Origin: a bacterium
GTDB taxonomy: Bacteria; DYJV01; JALVYZ01
DNA: 10,593 nt
NCBI GenBank assembly: GCA_027037705.1
Contig: JALVYZ010000254.1
Coordinates: 1 to 10,593 of the forward strand
Direction of reading: 5' to 3'
The notes under the pieces: generated by a model
What the model was told of the DNA's origin: nothing
The model's database searches: none
The model's input: the letters and a program-made list of their open reading frames with translations, nothing else
Position numbers and translations under genes: made by a program
Shown here: one piece after another, positions 1 to 7,456 of the stretch
Layout: every line of letters begins with the position of its first letter
How positions within the stretch are numbered: position 1 is the first letter of the stretch

Positions 1-1867
1 TATACTTTTTATCATCATCTGTGATTCCACCATCATAATGAATTTTAATTGAAGTTGTCTCTTTAAATTCTATTTTGTGTGTCCTTATTTTCTTTTGAGA
101 GTAACTACCACCAACACTCAAAGTAGCTCCCCAGGCAGACACTTTCGCTTCAGCAGAAACTTTTAAATCTGAAGTAGTTTTTGAAGAGTTAAAATTAGAA
201 CTTGTTTTTTTAATATAAGCATCACTTGGGTCTTCACTTAACCAGAAATTAAAATCAAAAATATTTTGATTTGGATAATTAATTAGTTCACTTACTTGTT
301 TTGGATAACTTGTTATATCACCAAGTTCATGAATTGAAGAATCATAATCCGTTAATGTTGGTACCCCAATACTTACAGGAACTGTTACCATTAAAAATTG
401 AGGTTCTCCATCTACGTAGATCTGATCTCCATTTTTATCTAAAACTGGATATTCAAACACATCATAAGTTGTTGAAATAGTAACCTTTCTATCTCTCATA
501 TCTGCTGTTACACCTTGTCCAATTTCTGTTGATAAAGTTGTTCCTGATTGTGATTCATAGGATTCTCCATAAGTTGTATTTAATTTAGCTTCAACACCAA
601 CAACCCCAAAATCACCTTTATATGAAAGTCCTGCTGAAAAAGTAAATCCAGTAACAGCAGTTAGTTTATTAGTTGTAGTTACTCCTTGAACATTTTCATA
701 TTCAACTTTAAAATTTCCTGGTTCGTAATTTACACCATCATGCTTTGGTGGAGCATTAATAACAGCAACAACTTCATCATCAATAGTTGCCTGTCCTCTA
801 CAAATTGGGTCTCCCACATTTAATGAATCACCATCAATATCTCCAACTGCTAATTTTTCTCCCTTTTTGTAGCCAACATAAAAAGCTGCAATTTGTCTAA
901 TGCTAAAATCGTTTCCAACTTCATAAACATGAATCATATCATCATTATCTTTTCCCACTACAATCTCTGCTCTACCATTCATCGTTATATCCCCAGCTGT
1001 TAATGTATCTTCACTTCTAAAGTCGATGTCTGAAGATCTACCTAAAATTGAACCATTTTCATCAAAAATTATTATTCTTTGTCTATTTTCTTCAATTCTC
1101 GCGTCAGTTGCTCCCTCAGCAAAAATAATTTCTGCTTTTCCATTACCATTTACATCAGCAACTGCGATTTCATCTTCTCTTGAGTAATCAACATTAAATT
1201 GTCTAACTCTTTCAAAATTTCCAACTGCTGATTCATTCCATTTATAAATAACTATATTATCACTACTTGCATCACCAAATACAATTTCGTCAACACCATC
1301 CCCATCCACATCTCCAGCTGCAACTCTATCATATCTTTCATAACCACCAGAAACTTTAATATATGCAATTTCACTCCCTGAAGAATAGTTAAAAATTTTT
1401 ATTGAATGTCCACTTGAACTATCAACAGAAGCATCACCAAGAATAACTTCTTTTACCCCATCCCCATTAACATCTCCAACTGCGATGTCATCATATCTTT
1501 CGATGTCCTTATCATAATTTGCTATATCTAATAATCCTCCAGAAGATATATCATAATTATGTATTTTATCATCTGATGCATCAGCAAGTATTATCTCATC
1601 TGTTCCACTATTATTTAAATCAGCACTTTCTAAGCAATCATAAGTTTCAACGGGTCTATTATATTCTGTTAAATTATAAAATGTTTTTGAATCCTCATCG
1701 TACTTAAAAATTTTAATTTTATTATCAGTTGTATCCAAATAGATTATCTCTCCATTTGTTAACACACGACCTCCACTAAAAGGTGGTAATGTAATGCAAG
1801 AATCTGCAAAAATTGAGACTGTTAAAAAAAAGAATAAAAATCCTAATATTATACCTATCCTTTTCAT
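1..1867 (-). CDS. Secreted FG-GAP/VCBS beta-propeller protein with Ser/Thr-rich C-terminal region (3' end outside window)
   Basis: The reading frame is open for 622 codons from ATG at 1867 to the window edge, so the C-terminus is missing. An AAGGAGGTA Shine-Dalgarno site (1871-1879) fixes the start. Residues 1-21 are a signal peptide (MKR, hydrophobic core, then SIFA before D22), so export is expected. Six Asp-rich calcium-type loops start at D83, D132, D186, D238, D293 and D343, spaced 49-55 residues; with the N-terminal strand segment this suits a six- or seven-bladed FG-GAP/VCBS propeller. Typical loops read DVNGDG and DVDGDG, each followed by an E-I/V-hydrophobic strand. The loop at D293 (DITMNG) is degenerate and the last (DIDGDS) has lost its Gly. 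A NAPPKH motif (371-376) ends the propeller. Residues about 393-622 are rich in Ser, Thr, Gly and alternating hydrophobics, suggesting amphipathic beta strands, with no domain I can name. Its ligand and role are unknown. It has its own promoter and is divergent from purL. Confidence 0.85.
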   Translation of the reverse strand, partial: MKRIGIILGFLFFFLTVSIFADSCITLPPFSGGRVLTNGEIIYLDTTDNKIKIFKYDEDSKTFYNLTEYNRPVETYDCLESADLNNSGTDEIILADASDDKIHNYDISSGGLLDIANYDKDIERYDDIAVGDVNGDGVKEVILGDASVDSSSGHSIKIFNYSSGSEIAYIKVSGGYERYDRVAAGDVDGDGVDEIVFGDASSDNIVIYKWNESAVGNFERVRQFNVDYSREDEIAVADVNGNGKAEIIFAEGATDARIEENRQRIIIFDENGSILGRSSDIDFRSEDTLTAGDITMNGRAEIVVGKDNDDMIHVYEVGNDFSIRQIAAFYVGYKKGEKLAVGDIDGDSLNVGDPICRGQATIDDEVVAVINAPPKHDGVNYEPGNFKVEYENVQGVTTTNKLTAVTGFTFSAGLSYKGDFGVVGVEAKLNTTYGESYESQSGTTLSTEIGQGVTADMRDRKVTISTTYDVFEYPVLDKNGDQIYVDGEPQFLMVTVPVSIGVPTLTDYDSSIHELGDITSYPKQVSELINYPNQNIFDFNFWLSEDPSDAYIKKTSSNFNSSKTTSDLKVSAEAKVSAWGATLSVGGSYSQKKIRTHKIEFKETTSIKIHYDGGITDDDKKY

Positions 1868-1904
1868 TTTTACCTCCTTGTTATAATACTCTTTATCACT
1901 TTAA

Positions 1905-1933
1905 ATATTAATCTGATTAAATATATATGTCAA
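1905..1933 (-). promoter_or_regulatory. Sigma70-type promoter of the FG-GAP protein gene
   Basis: On the minus strand, a perfect TTGACA -35 box (1928-1933) is followed by a 17-base spacer and a TAATAT -10 box (1905-1910, 4 of 6 to consensus). Transcription would start near 1898, giving a leader of about 30 bases that contains the Shine-Dalgarno site. Upstream of the -35, A and T tracts at about 1936-1972 resemble an UP element. This is the best promoter in the window, by inspection only. Confidence 0.65.
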
Positions 1934-2173
1934 GAAAAAATCAAAAATTTTTTTATTTTAAAAATATTTAAATTATAATATAAAAATATACTAAAATTAA
2001 ATGGAATAAATAAATATCCAAAACATAATTATAATCTTAATATCAATATTTGAATTTTTTACACTTAAAAAAATATAAAAATATCTATAACTTATATAAC
2101 TTTAAAATCAATCAAAAAAGTTAAAAATTTAACAATAACAAAATAGTTTGATTAATAAACAGATTAAGTCCTA

Positions 2174-2217
2174 TAGTAGATTTTTTAAATTCGAACATAA
2201 AAAAATATTATCTACTA
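2174..2217. repeat. Inverted repeat TAGTAGAT / ATCTACTA
   Basis: Perfect 8-base arms lie at 2174-2181 and 2210-2217 with 28 bases between. The T run after the first arm and the A run at about 2199-2205 could extend the stem around a bulge. It sits upstream of the predicted purL -35 box, so it could be a regulator binding site or a weak hairpin on a longer transcript. There is no G/C-rich stem plus U-tract, so I do not call it a terminator. In such AT-rich DNA an 8-base match within this span could be chance. Confidence 0.35.
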
Positions 2218-2264
2218 CAATATAAAAGCCGATAACTAAAAACTTATGAAGATGAGAAATTTTA

Positions 2265-2293
2265 TTGACTTTTATTAGCAAATTGAATAACCT
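2265..2293 (+). promoter_or_regulatory. Predicted purL promoter
   Basis: TTGACT (2265-2270, 5 of 6 to the -35 consensus) is followed by a 17-base spacer and TAACCT (2288-2293, a weak -10 with the key T, A and final T). A start near 2300 would give a leader of about 23 bases containing GAGGTG. The -10 is poor, so the exact box is uncertain. Confidence 0.45.
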
Positions 2294-2322
2294 TTTTAAA
2301 ATTACTTTATTTGAGGTGAAAT

Positions 2323-4530
2323 ATGAGTGAAATAACTCTTGAAGTTGCAATTGAACATGGATTAAAGGTAGAGGAATTTGAAAAAATTATAGAAATTTTA
2401 GGAAGAAAACCAAATTTAACAGAACTTGGAATCTTTTCTGTAATGTGGAGTGAACATTGTAGTTATAAAAGCTCAAGAGTTCATTTAAAAAAATTTCCAA
2501 CTAAAGCACCATGGGTAATTCAAGGGCCTGGGGAAAACGCTGGAATTATAGATATTGGCGAAGGATATGCAGTAGCATTCAAAATGGAAAGCCATAATCA
2601 TCCATCATTTGTTGAACCATATCAAGGTGCAGCAACTGGTGTTGGTGGAATATTAAGAGATATATTTACAATGGGCGCAAGACCAATTGCATCACTGGAT
2701 TCTTTGAGATTTGGAGAGCCTGATAATGAAAGGACAAAATACCTTTTAAAAGGAGTTGTGTCAGGAATAGCTGACTATGGGAACTGTATTGGAGTGCCCA
2801 CTATTGGAGGAGAAATTTATTTTGATAAATGTTATAATGGAAATATTTTAGTTAACGTTTTTTCACTTGGTTTAGTTAAAAAAGATAAAATATTTTATGG
2901 GTATGCAGGAGGAGTGGGGAATCCTGTGATTTATGTTGGCTCTAAAACTGGAAGAGATGGTATCCATGGTTGCTCTCTTTTAGCATCAGATGAATTTGAC
3001 GAAAAATCTGAAGAAAAAAGACCTACTGTTCAAGTAGGAGATCCATTTACAGAAAAACTTTTACTTGAAGCATGTCTTGAACTTTTTCAACATGACTATA
3101 TTGTTGGGATTCAGGATATGGGTGCAGCTGGCTTAACATCATCATCTGTTGAAATGGCTGGTCGTGCTGGTACTGGAATTTTCATGGACTTAGATAAAGT
3201 TCCATTAAGAGAAAAAGGGATGACACCATACGAAATAATGTTATCTGAATCTCAGGAAAGGATGTTAATTGTTGCTAAAAAAGGATATGAAGATAAAGTT
3301 TTAGAAATTTTTAAAAAATGGGATTTAGATGCAGTTATTGTGGGGCATGTTACAGATGATGGATTTTTAACTTTGAAATATAATGGAGAGATTTGTGCAA
3401 AAATTCCTGTCAAATATATTTCAGATGAAGCTCCAGTTTACAATAGACCATACGAAAAACCTGATTATATTGAAAAAGTGAATAATTTAGATAAAAATGG
3501 AATTCCTGAACCAGATGACTATAACGAAATTTTAAAAAAATTATTGGGGAATTTAAATATTGCTAATAAAAAATGGGTTTATGAACAATATGACCATATG
3601 GTTAGGATAAATACAGTTGTTTTACCAGGCTCAGATGCTGCTGTAATAAGAATTAAGGGCACAAAAAAAGGTGTTGCAATGAGCTCAGACTGTAATTCAA
3701 GATTCTGTTTTTTAAATCCAAAAAGAGGTGGAATGATTGCTGTATGCGAAAGTGCAAGAAATGTAGCATGCTCAGGAGCAAGACCAAAAGCAATTACAGA
3801 TTGTTTAAATTTTGGTAATCCTGAAAAGCCAGAAATAATGTGGCAATTTAAAGAATCAGTAGAAGGGATTGCAGAAGCTTGTAAAATACTTGATACTCCA
3901 GTTGTAAGTGGAAATGTTAGTTTTTATAATGAAACATCTGGAGTGCCAATTTACCCAACACCAACTGTTGCAATGGTAGGAATTCTTGATGATGTTAATC
4001 AACATATAACTCAATGGTTTAAAGATGAAAATGATGTAATTGTTTTAGTTGGTAAACAAAATGAAGAACTTGGAGGATCAGAATATTTAGCTTATATTTA
4101 TAATATTATTAAAGGTCCTATTCCAGAAATAGATATAAATTATGAAAAGAGGTTAATTAATGCATTACTTGAAATGAATGAAAATGGTTTAATTAAATCT
4201 GCTCATGACATTTCAGAAGGTGGACTTGCTGTTGCTTTGGCTGAATGTTGCATCACAGGGAAAAAACTTATTGGAGCAAAAGTTGAATTGAATGTGGAAA
4301 AAGCATCTGCTGCTTTATTTGGAGAATCTCAATCAAGAATTATTATTTCATGCGATGAAAGCAATTTAAATAAAATTAAAGAAATAGCTGATAAATATAA
4401 TATAGATTTCTTGCGACTTGGTGTTACAGGTGGAAAAGAATTAAAAATTAATAATTTGATAAATATTAATATAATAGAATTAAAAGAAATTTATTTTAAT
4501 GCTTTTGATAACTATTTAAAAAAAATTTAA
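2323..4530 (+). CDS. purL: Phosphoribosylformylglycinamidine (FGAM) synthase, small-type PurL subunit
   Basis: This cytoplasmic enzyme of de novo purine synthesis converts FGAR, ATP and ammonia (from glutamine) to FGAM. At 735 residues it is the small PurL, which in this family works with separate PurS and PurQ subunits; neither is encoded here. Visible hallmarks are [10 protein letters not shown] (42-51, with the conserved His45), KMESHNHPS (87-95), the Gly-rich [12 protein letters not shown] stretch (102-113) leading to [16 protein letters not shown], the [14 protein letters not shown] loop of the first half, and [16 protein letters not shown] in the second half, consistent with the duplicated PurM-like fold. 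Length and both halves are intact. ATG at 2323 follows GAGGTG by four bases. It has its own predicted promoter, with 82 bases and another promoter before htrA. No PurR box or purine riboswitch is visible upstream. Confidence 0.97.
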   Translation: MSEITLEVAIEHGLKVEEFEKIIEILGRKPNLTELGIFSVMWSEHCSYKSSRVHLKKFPTKAPWVIQGPGENAGIIDIGEGYAVAFKMESHNHPSFVEPYQGAATGVGGILRDIFTMGARPIASLDSLRFGEPDNERTKYLLKGVVSGIADYGNCIGVPTIGGEIYFDKCYNGNILVNVFSLGLVKKDKIFYGYAGGVGNPVIYVGSKTGRDGIHGCSLLASDEFDEKSEEKRPTVQVGDPFTEKLLLEACLELFQHDYIVGIQDMGAAGLTSSSVEMAGRAGTGIFMDLDKVPLREKGMTPYEIMLSESQERMLIVAKKGYEDKVLEIFKKWDLDAVIVGHVTDDGFLTLKYNGEICAKIPVKYISDEAPVYNRPYEKPDYIEKVNNLDKNGIPEPDDYNEILKKLLGNLNIANKKWVYEQYDHMVRINTVVLPGSDAAVIRIKGTKKGVAMSSDCNSRFCFLNPKRGGMIAVCESARNVACSGARPKAITDCLNFGNPEKPEIMWQFKESVEGIAEACKILDTPVVSGNVSFYNETSGVPIYPTPTVAMVGILDDVNQHITQWFKDENDVIVLVGKQNEELGGSEYLAYIYNIIKGPIPEIDINYEKRLINALLEMNENGLIKSAHDISEGGLAVALAECCITGKKLIGAKVELNVEKASAALFGESQSRIIISCDESNLNKIKEIADKYNIDFLRLGVTGGKELKINNLININIIELKEIYFNAFDNYLKKI

Positions 4531-4555
4531 TGAATGATTTTTAACTGATTTTTCC

Positions 4556-4583
4556 TTGACTTATATATCGAAATGATTAAGTT
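4556..4583 (+). promoter_or_regulatory. Predicted promoter of the htrA-to-gspG operon
   Basis: TTGACT (4556-4561) is followed by a 16-base spacer and TAAGTT (4578-4583). A start near 4590 would leave a short leader with the GGAGG site at 4601-4605. The -35 hexamer is identical to that proposed for purL. The -10 is weak. No terminator hairpin separates purL from this promoter, so read-through is possible. Confidence 0.4.
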
Positions 4584-4612
4584 AACTGTGAAATTCAAAC
4601 GGAGGTTGGGAA

Positions 4613-6037
4613 ATGAAAAGAAAAATATTGGGATGTTTGATTTTTTATTTACTTTTATCTTTTAACTTATACAGTTTTACCTTTAATATTTCAACAAAAG
4701 AAAAAAACAATAACTGCAGCTGCCTCCCTAATATAACGAAAATTGCAAAGGAATTAATGCCATCAGTTGTTAATATCAATACAACAAAAATAATAAAAAG
4801 AGCAAATCCGTTTTTTCATTATTTTCAATCACCATTTGGAGATAATGATCCATTTGATGAGTTTTTTAAAAGATTTTTTGGGGGAGCTAAACCTTATCAA
4901 GAATTTAAACAGAAAAGTTTAGGATCAGGATTTATTATTTCTGAAGATGGCTATATTTTAACAAATAATCATGTGGTTTCCAATGCTGATGAAATATATG
5001 TCACTTTACCCAATCAACATAGATATAAGGCGAAAATTGTGGGTACAGATCCTAAGACAGATATTGCATTAATAAAAATTAACCCCAAAAATGAAAAGTT
5101 AAAACCTGTAAAATTAGGGGATTCAGATAAATTACAGGTTGGAGAATGGGTGGTCGCTATTGGAAATCCATTCGGTTTTTCAAGAACAGTGACAGTAGGA
5201 ATTGTTAGCGCAAAAGGGAGAGTAATTGGTGCCGGTCCTTACGATAATTTTATTCAAACAGATGCTGCAATTAATCCTGGAAATAGTGGTGGTCCTTTAA
5301 TCAATATGAAAGGTGAAGTTATTGGTATAAATACTGCGATAATAGCATCTGCTCAAGGTATAGGATTTGCAATTCCAATAAATATGGCAAAAGCATTATT
5401 GCCTCAACTAAAGAAAGGGAAAATTGTAAGAGGGTGGCTTGGTGTTACAATTCAACAGGTGAATGAAGATTTGGCTCAATATTTTGGAATGAAAGAACCA
5501 CATGGTGCTCTTGTAACATCAGTATTTCCTGATTCTCCTGCTCAAAAAGCAGGCATAAAAAGAGGAGATGTAATAATAGAATTTGATGGAAAAAAAGTAA
5601 AAGGAGTTCATGACTTACCTATAATCGTTGCAGGGACGCAACCTGGGAAAGTTGTGGATGTAGTCGTTTTACGTGGTGGAAAAAAGGTTACTTTAAAAGT
5701 TAAAGTTGGACAGATGGGGAAAAGTCAGACTATGACAACAGAAGAAAAAATTGATAAATTAGGAATGTATGTTGTTAACTTAACAGATGAAATAAGATCA
5801 AGATATGGAATTACTGATAAAGAAGGAGTTTTAGTATACAGAGTAAAACCTGATTCAATAGCTGACAAAGCAGGCATAAAAGAAGGTGATATAATAAAAT
5901 CTATGGAATACCAAAAAGTTAGAAATGTGGAAGATTACAAGAGAATTTTAGAAAATTTTCATAAAGATAAAATGCTCGTTGATGTTAAAAGAGGTGATAG
6001 TAGAATATTTTTTGTATTAAAATTCAAAGATGAATAA
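4613..6037 (+). CDS. htrA: Periplasmic HtrA/Deg (Do-type) serine protease with two PDZ domains
   Basis: This is a trypsin-like, ATP-independent protease/chaperone that clears misfolded envelope proteins. Residues 1-22 form a signal peptide (MKRK then a hydrophobic core). A Phe-rich segment (about 67-90) matches the family's LA-loop region. The catalytic triad is complete: H120 in LTNNHVV, D150 in TDIALIKI and S225 in NPGNSGGPL. The substrate-loop region IGFAIP follows at 250-255. PDZ1 covers about 275-365 (RGWLGV start) and PDZ2 about 383-470, so 474 residues fits DegP/DegQ. Cys35 and Cys37 sit just after the signal peptide and are not part of a lipobox. ATG at 4613 lies seven bases after GGAGG. 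The stop overlaps the next start by eight bases (ATGAATAA), implying translational coupling. It is first in a packed operon with glycosylation and secretion genes, which fits envelope quality control. Confidence 0.96.
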   Translation: MKRKILGCLIFYLLLSFNLYSFTFNISTKEKNNNCSCLPNITKIAKELMPSVVNINTTKIIKRANPFFHYFQSPFGDNDPFDEFFKRFFGGAKPYQEFKQKSLGSGFIISEDGYILTNNHVVSNADEIYVTLPNQHRYKAKIVGTDPKTDIALIKINPKNEKLKPVKLGDSDKLQVGEWVVAIGNPFGFSRTVTVGIVSAKGRVIGAGPYDNFIQTDAAINPGNSGGPLINMKGEVIGINTAIIASAQGIGFAIPINMAKALLPQLKKGKIVRGWLGVTIQQVNEDLAQYFGMKEPHGALVTSVFPDSPAQKAGIKRGDVIIEFDGKKVKGVHDLPIIVAGTQPGKVVDVVVLRGGKKVTLKVKVGQMGKSQTMTTEEKIDKLGMYVVNLTDEIRSRYGITDKEGVLVYRVKPDSIADKAGIKEGDIIKSMEYQKVRNVEDYKRILENFHKDKMLVDVKRGDSRIFFVLKFKDE

Positions 6038-7187
6038 AATTTTTTACTTTGATAATGCTGCAACCTCTTTCCCCAAACCACAAGAGGTTGCAGCATCTAT
6101 TTATGAATATATACAGAAATTTGCAGCAAATCCTGGACGTTCATCTCACAAATTATCAATAGAAAGCGCTAAAAAAGTATTTGAAACAAGAGAAAATTTA
6201 GCAAAAATTTTTAATTTTGAAAATTCTGAACATTTTATATTTACAGCAAATGCGACAGAATCTTTAAATATTGTATTAAATGGATATTTAAATGAAAATG
6301 ATTATATACTTACCACATTCTTAGAACATAATTCAGTTTTAAGACCTTTAAATTTTTTAAAAAAAACTAAAAAAATAAATATAAATTTTATTGAATTTTG
6401 TCCACAAAATGGAATTGATTTTGATGACTTTTATGAAAAATTAAAAGATAAAACTCCAAAGTTAGTTATAATAAATCATGCTTCGAATGTTACTGGCAAA
6501 ATAGTTAATTTAAATAAAATTTTAGACTTAAAAAAAGAATTTAAATTTAAATTATTAATAGATGGAGCACAAACTGGAGGGATTTATAATTATAATTTAA
6601 AAGAACAAGATATAGATTTTTTAGCTTTAACTGGACATAAAGGATTATATGGCCCTCAGGGAATAGGTGTTTTATTTATTAGAAATCCTGAAATATTAAA
6701 TCCATTAAAATTTGGAGGTACTGGAAGTCTTTCTGAAAAAGATATTCAGCCTGAATTTTTACCTGATAAATTTGAAAGCGGGACATTAAATGTTGTAGGA
6801 ATAGTTGGTTTAAATGAAGGGTTGAATTTCATTGATAAAATTAGAATAAGTAAAATAGCTGAAAAAAAAGAAAAATTAACTGGGTTTTTTATAGAAAATT
6901 TAAAAGATATTAATGAGATTAAAATTTATTCAGATACAAAAAATAATTCAGGAGTAGTATCAATTAACATAGAAAAAATATCTCCATCTAAAATATCTCA
7001 AATTTTAGATAAAAATTTTAATATTGCAACAAGGCCTGGACTTCACTGTGCTCCTGTGATACATAAAAAGCTTGGTACTTTTCCATATGGGACAGTAAGA
7101 TTTTCTTTTAGCTTTTTTAATGAAATTGATGAATTAGAATATGCTATAAATGCATTAAATTATATCACTAAAAATAACAAAAATTAA
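6030..7187 (+). CDS. Cysteine desulfurase family protein (class V aminotransferase, PLP-dependent)
   Basis: At 385 residues this is a full-length fold-type I PLP enzyme of the NifS/SufS/Csd superfamily, which removes sulfur (or selenium) from cysteine (or selenocysteine). Visible features are DNAATSFPKP (8-17), TANATESLN (72-80), H100 in FLEHNS, D178 and Q181 in the LLIDGAQTGG cofactor-binding stretch, the Schiff-base K204 in ALTGHKGLYGPQG, and the candidate persulfide C340 in RPGLHCAP, followed by GTVRFSFSFFN near the end. The pattern fits the subfamily of cysteine desulfurase-like proteins often found beside DUF3343 genes, as here, rather than IscS (no IscU or other Fe-S genes nearby). No Shine-Dalgarno site precedes it; translation probably couples to htrA through the ATGAATAA overlap. 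Whether sulfur or selenium is the true substrate cannot be told from sequence. Confidence 0.88.
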   Translation: MNKIFYFDNAATSFPKPQEVAASIYEYIQKFAANPGRSSHKLSIESAKKVFETRENLAKIFNFENSEHFIFTANATESLNIVLNGYLNENDYILTTFLEHNSVLRPLNFLKKTKKININFIEFCPQNGIDFDDFYEKLKDKTPKLVIINHASNVTGKIVNLNKILDLKKEFKFKLLIDGAQTGGIYNYNLKEQDIDFLALTGHKGLYGPQGIGVLFIRNPEILNPLKFGGTGSLSEKDIQPEFLPDKFESGTLNVVGIVGLNEGLNFIDKIRISKIAEKKEKLTGFFIENLKDINEIKIYSDTKNNSGVVSINIEKISPSKISQILDKNFNIATRPGLHCAPVIHKKLGTFPYGTVRFSFSFFNEIDELEYAINALNYITKNNKN

Positions 7188-7203
7188 AACATTATATAAT
7201 TAA

Positions 7204-7455
7204 ATGAAAGCAATAATTATTATGGATTCAATTCATTATATTTTAAAAGCAGAAAAATTATTAAAAAAGTATGGGATAAAAATAGACTTAATTCCTGTTC
7301 CAAAGGAAGTTGATTCAAACTGTGGAAATGCTATAGAGATTAAAAACGAAGAGGATCTTTTTAAAGTTAATGAAATTTTAAAAAATCATAAAATTAATTT
7401 TAAAGTTTTTAAATATAATGAGGAATTAAACTTTTTTGTTGAAATAGGGGGATAG
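7204..7455 (+). CDS. DUF3343 family small protein (putative Se/S carrier-like)
   Basis: This 83-residue soluble protein fits the DUF3343 pattern: an MKAIIIMDSIHYILKAEK start with a beta-alpha unit, then PVPKEVDSNCG (31-41) with the conserved C40, and a C-terminal FKVFK strand. Members are often found beside class-V aminotransferase/cysteine desulfurase genes and in selenium-using genomes, and are proposed to carry sulfur or selenium; biochemical proof is limited. Here it lies 16 bases after the desulfurase gene, supporting a donor (desulfurase C340) to carrier (C40) relay by inference. No clear Shine-Dalgarno site precedes ATG 7204. Its own 3' end (AGGGGGAT, 7446-7453) serves as the ribosome binding site for pglB. 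Confidence 0.8.
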   Translation: MKAIIIMDSIHYILKAEKLLKKYGIKIDLIPVPKEVDSNCGNAIEIKNEEDLFKVNEILKNHKINFKVFKYNEELNFFVEIGG

Positions 7456-7456
7456 A

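Larger units (their letters stand above)
1868..2322. other. Gene-free AT-rich divergent intergenic region
   Basis: About 455 bases separate the starts of the divergent FG-GAP gene and purL. I see no convincing ORF, tRNA or recognisable riboswitch. Contents are the minus-strand promoter near 1905-1933, homopolymeric A and T runs through about 1935-2110, an inverted repeat at 2174-2217, a TTGACT promoter at 2265-2293, and the purL Shine-Dalgarno site GAGGTG at 2313-2318. The composition is clearly more AT-rich than the genes either side. Confidence 0.7.

Noticed and set aside
1519-1707. 62-codon plus-strand ORF inside the FG-GAP gene
   Set aside because: It lies wholly within the strong minus-strand coding frame, has no ribosome binding site, and its product is low-complexity His/Tyr/Leu-rich, as expected from antisense reading of this gene.
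1796-1867. Possible lipoprotein signal in the FG-GAP protein (C24 soon after the hydrophobic core)
   Set aside because: Residues before C24 are A-D-S, lacking the Leu/hydrophobic -3 position and with Asp at -2; cleavage by signal peptidase I after A21 fits better.
2228-2235. GCCGATAA, identical to the sigma28 (flagellar) -10 consensus, upstream of purL
   Set aside because: The expected -35 (TAAA-type) is not found at the right spacing (TATCTACT there), and neither neighbouring gene is a flagellar or chemotaxis gene. Probably chance, though notable in such AT-rich DNA.
2160-2260. Purine or preQ1 riboswitch upstream of purL
   Set aside because: None of the conserved core sequences of these riboswitches is recognisable, and the only stem seen is AT-rich with a long loop and lies upstream of the predicted promoter.
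4613-4660. Possible lipobox at C8 of HtrA
   Set aside because: C8 comes too early, before the hydrophobic core of the signal peptide, so lipid attachment there is implausible.
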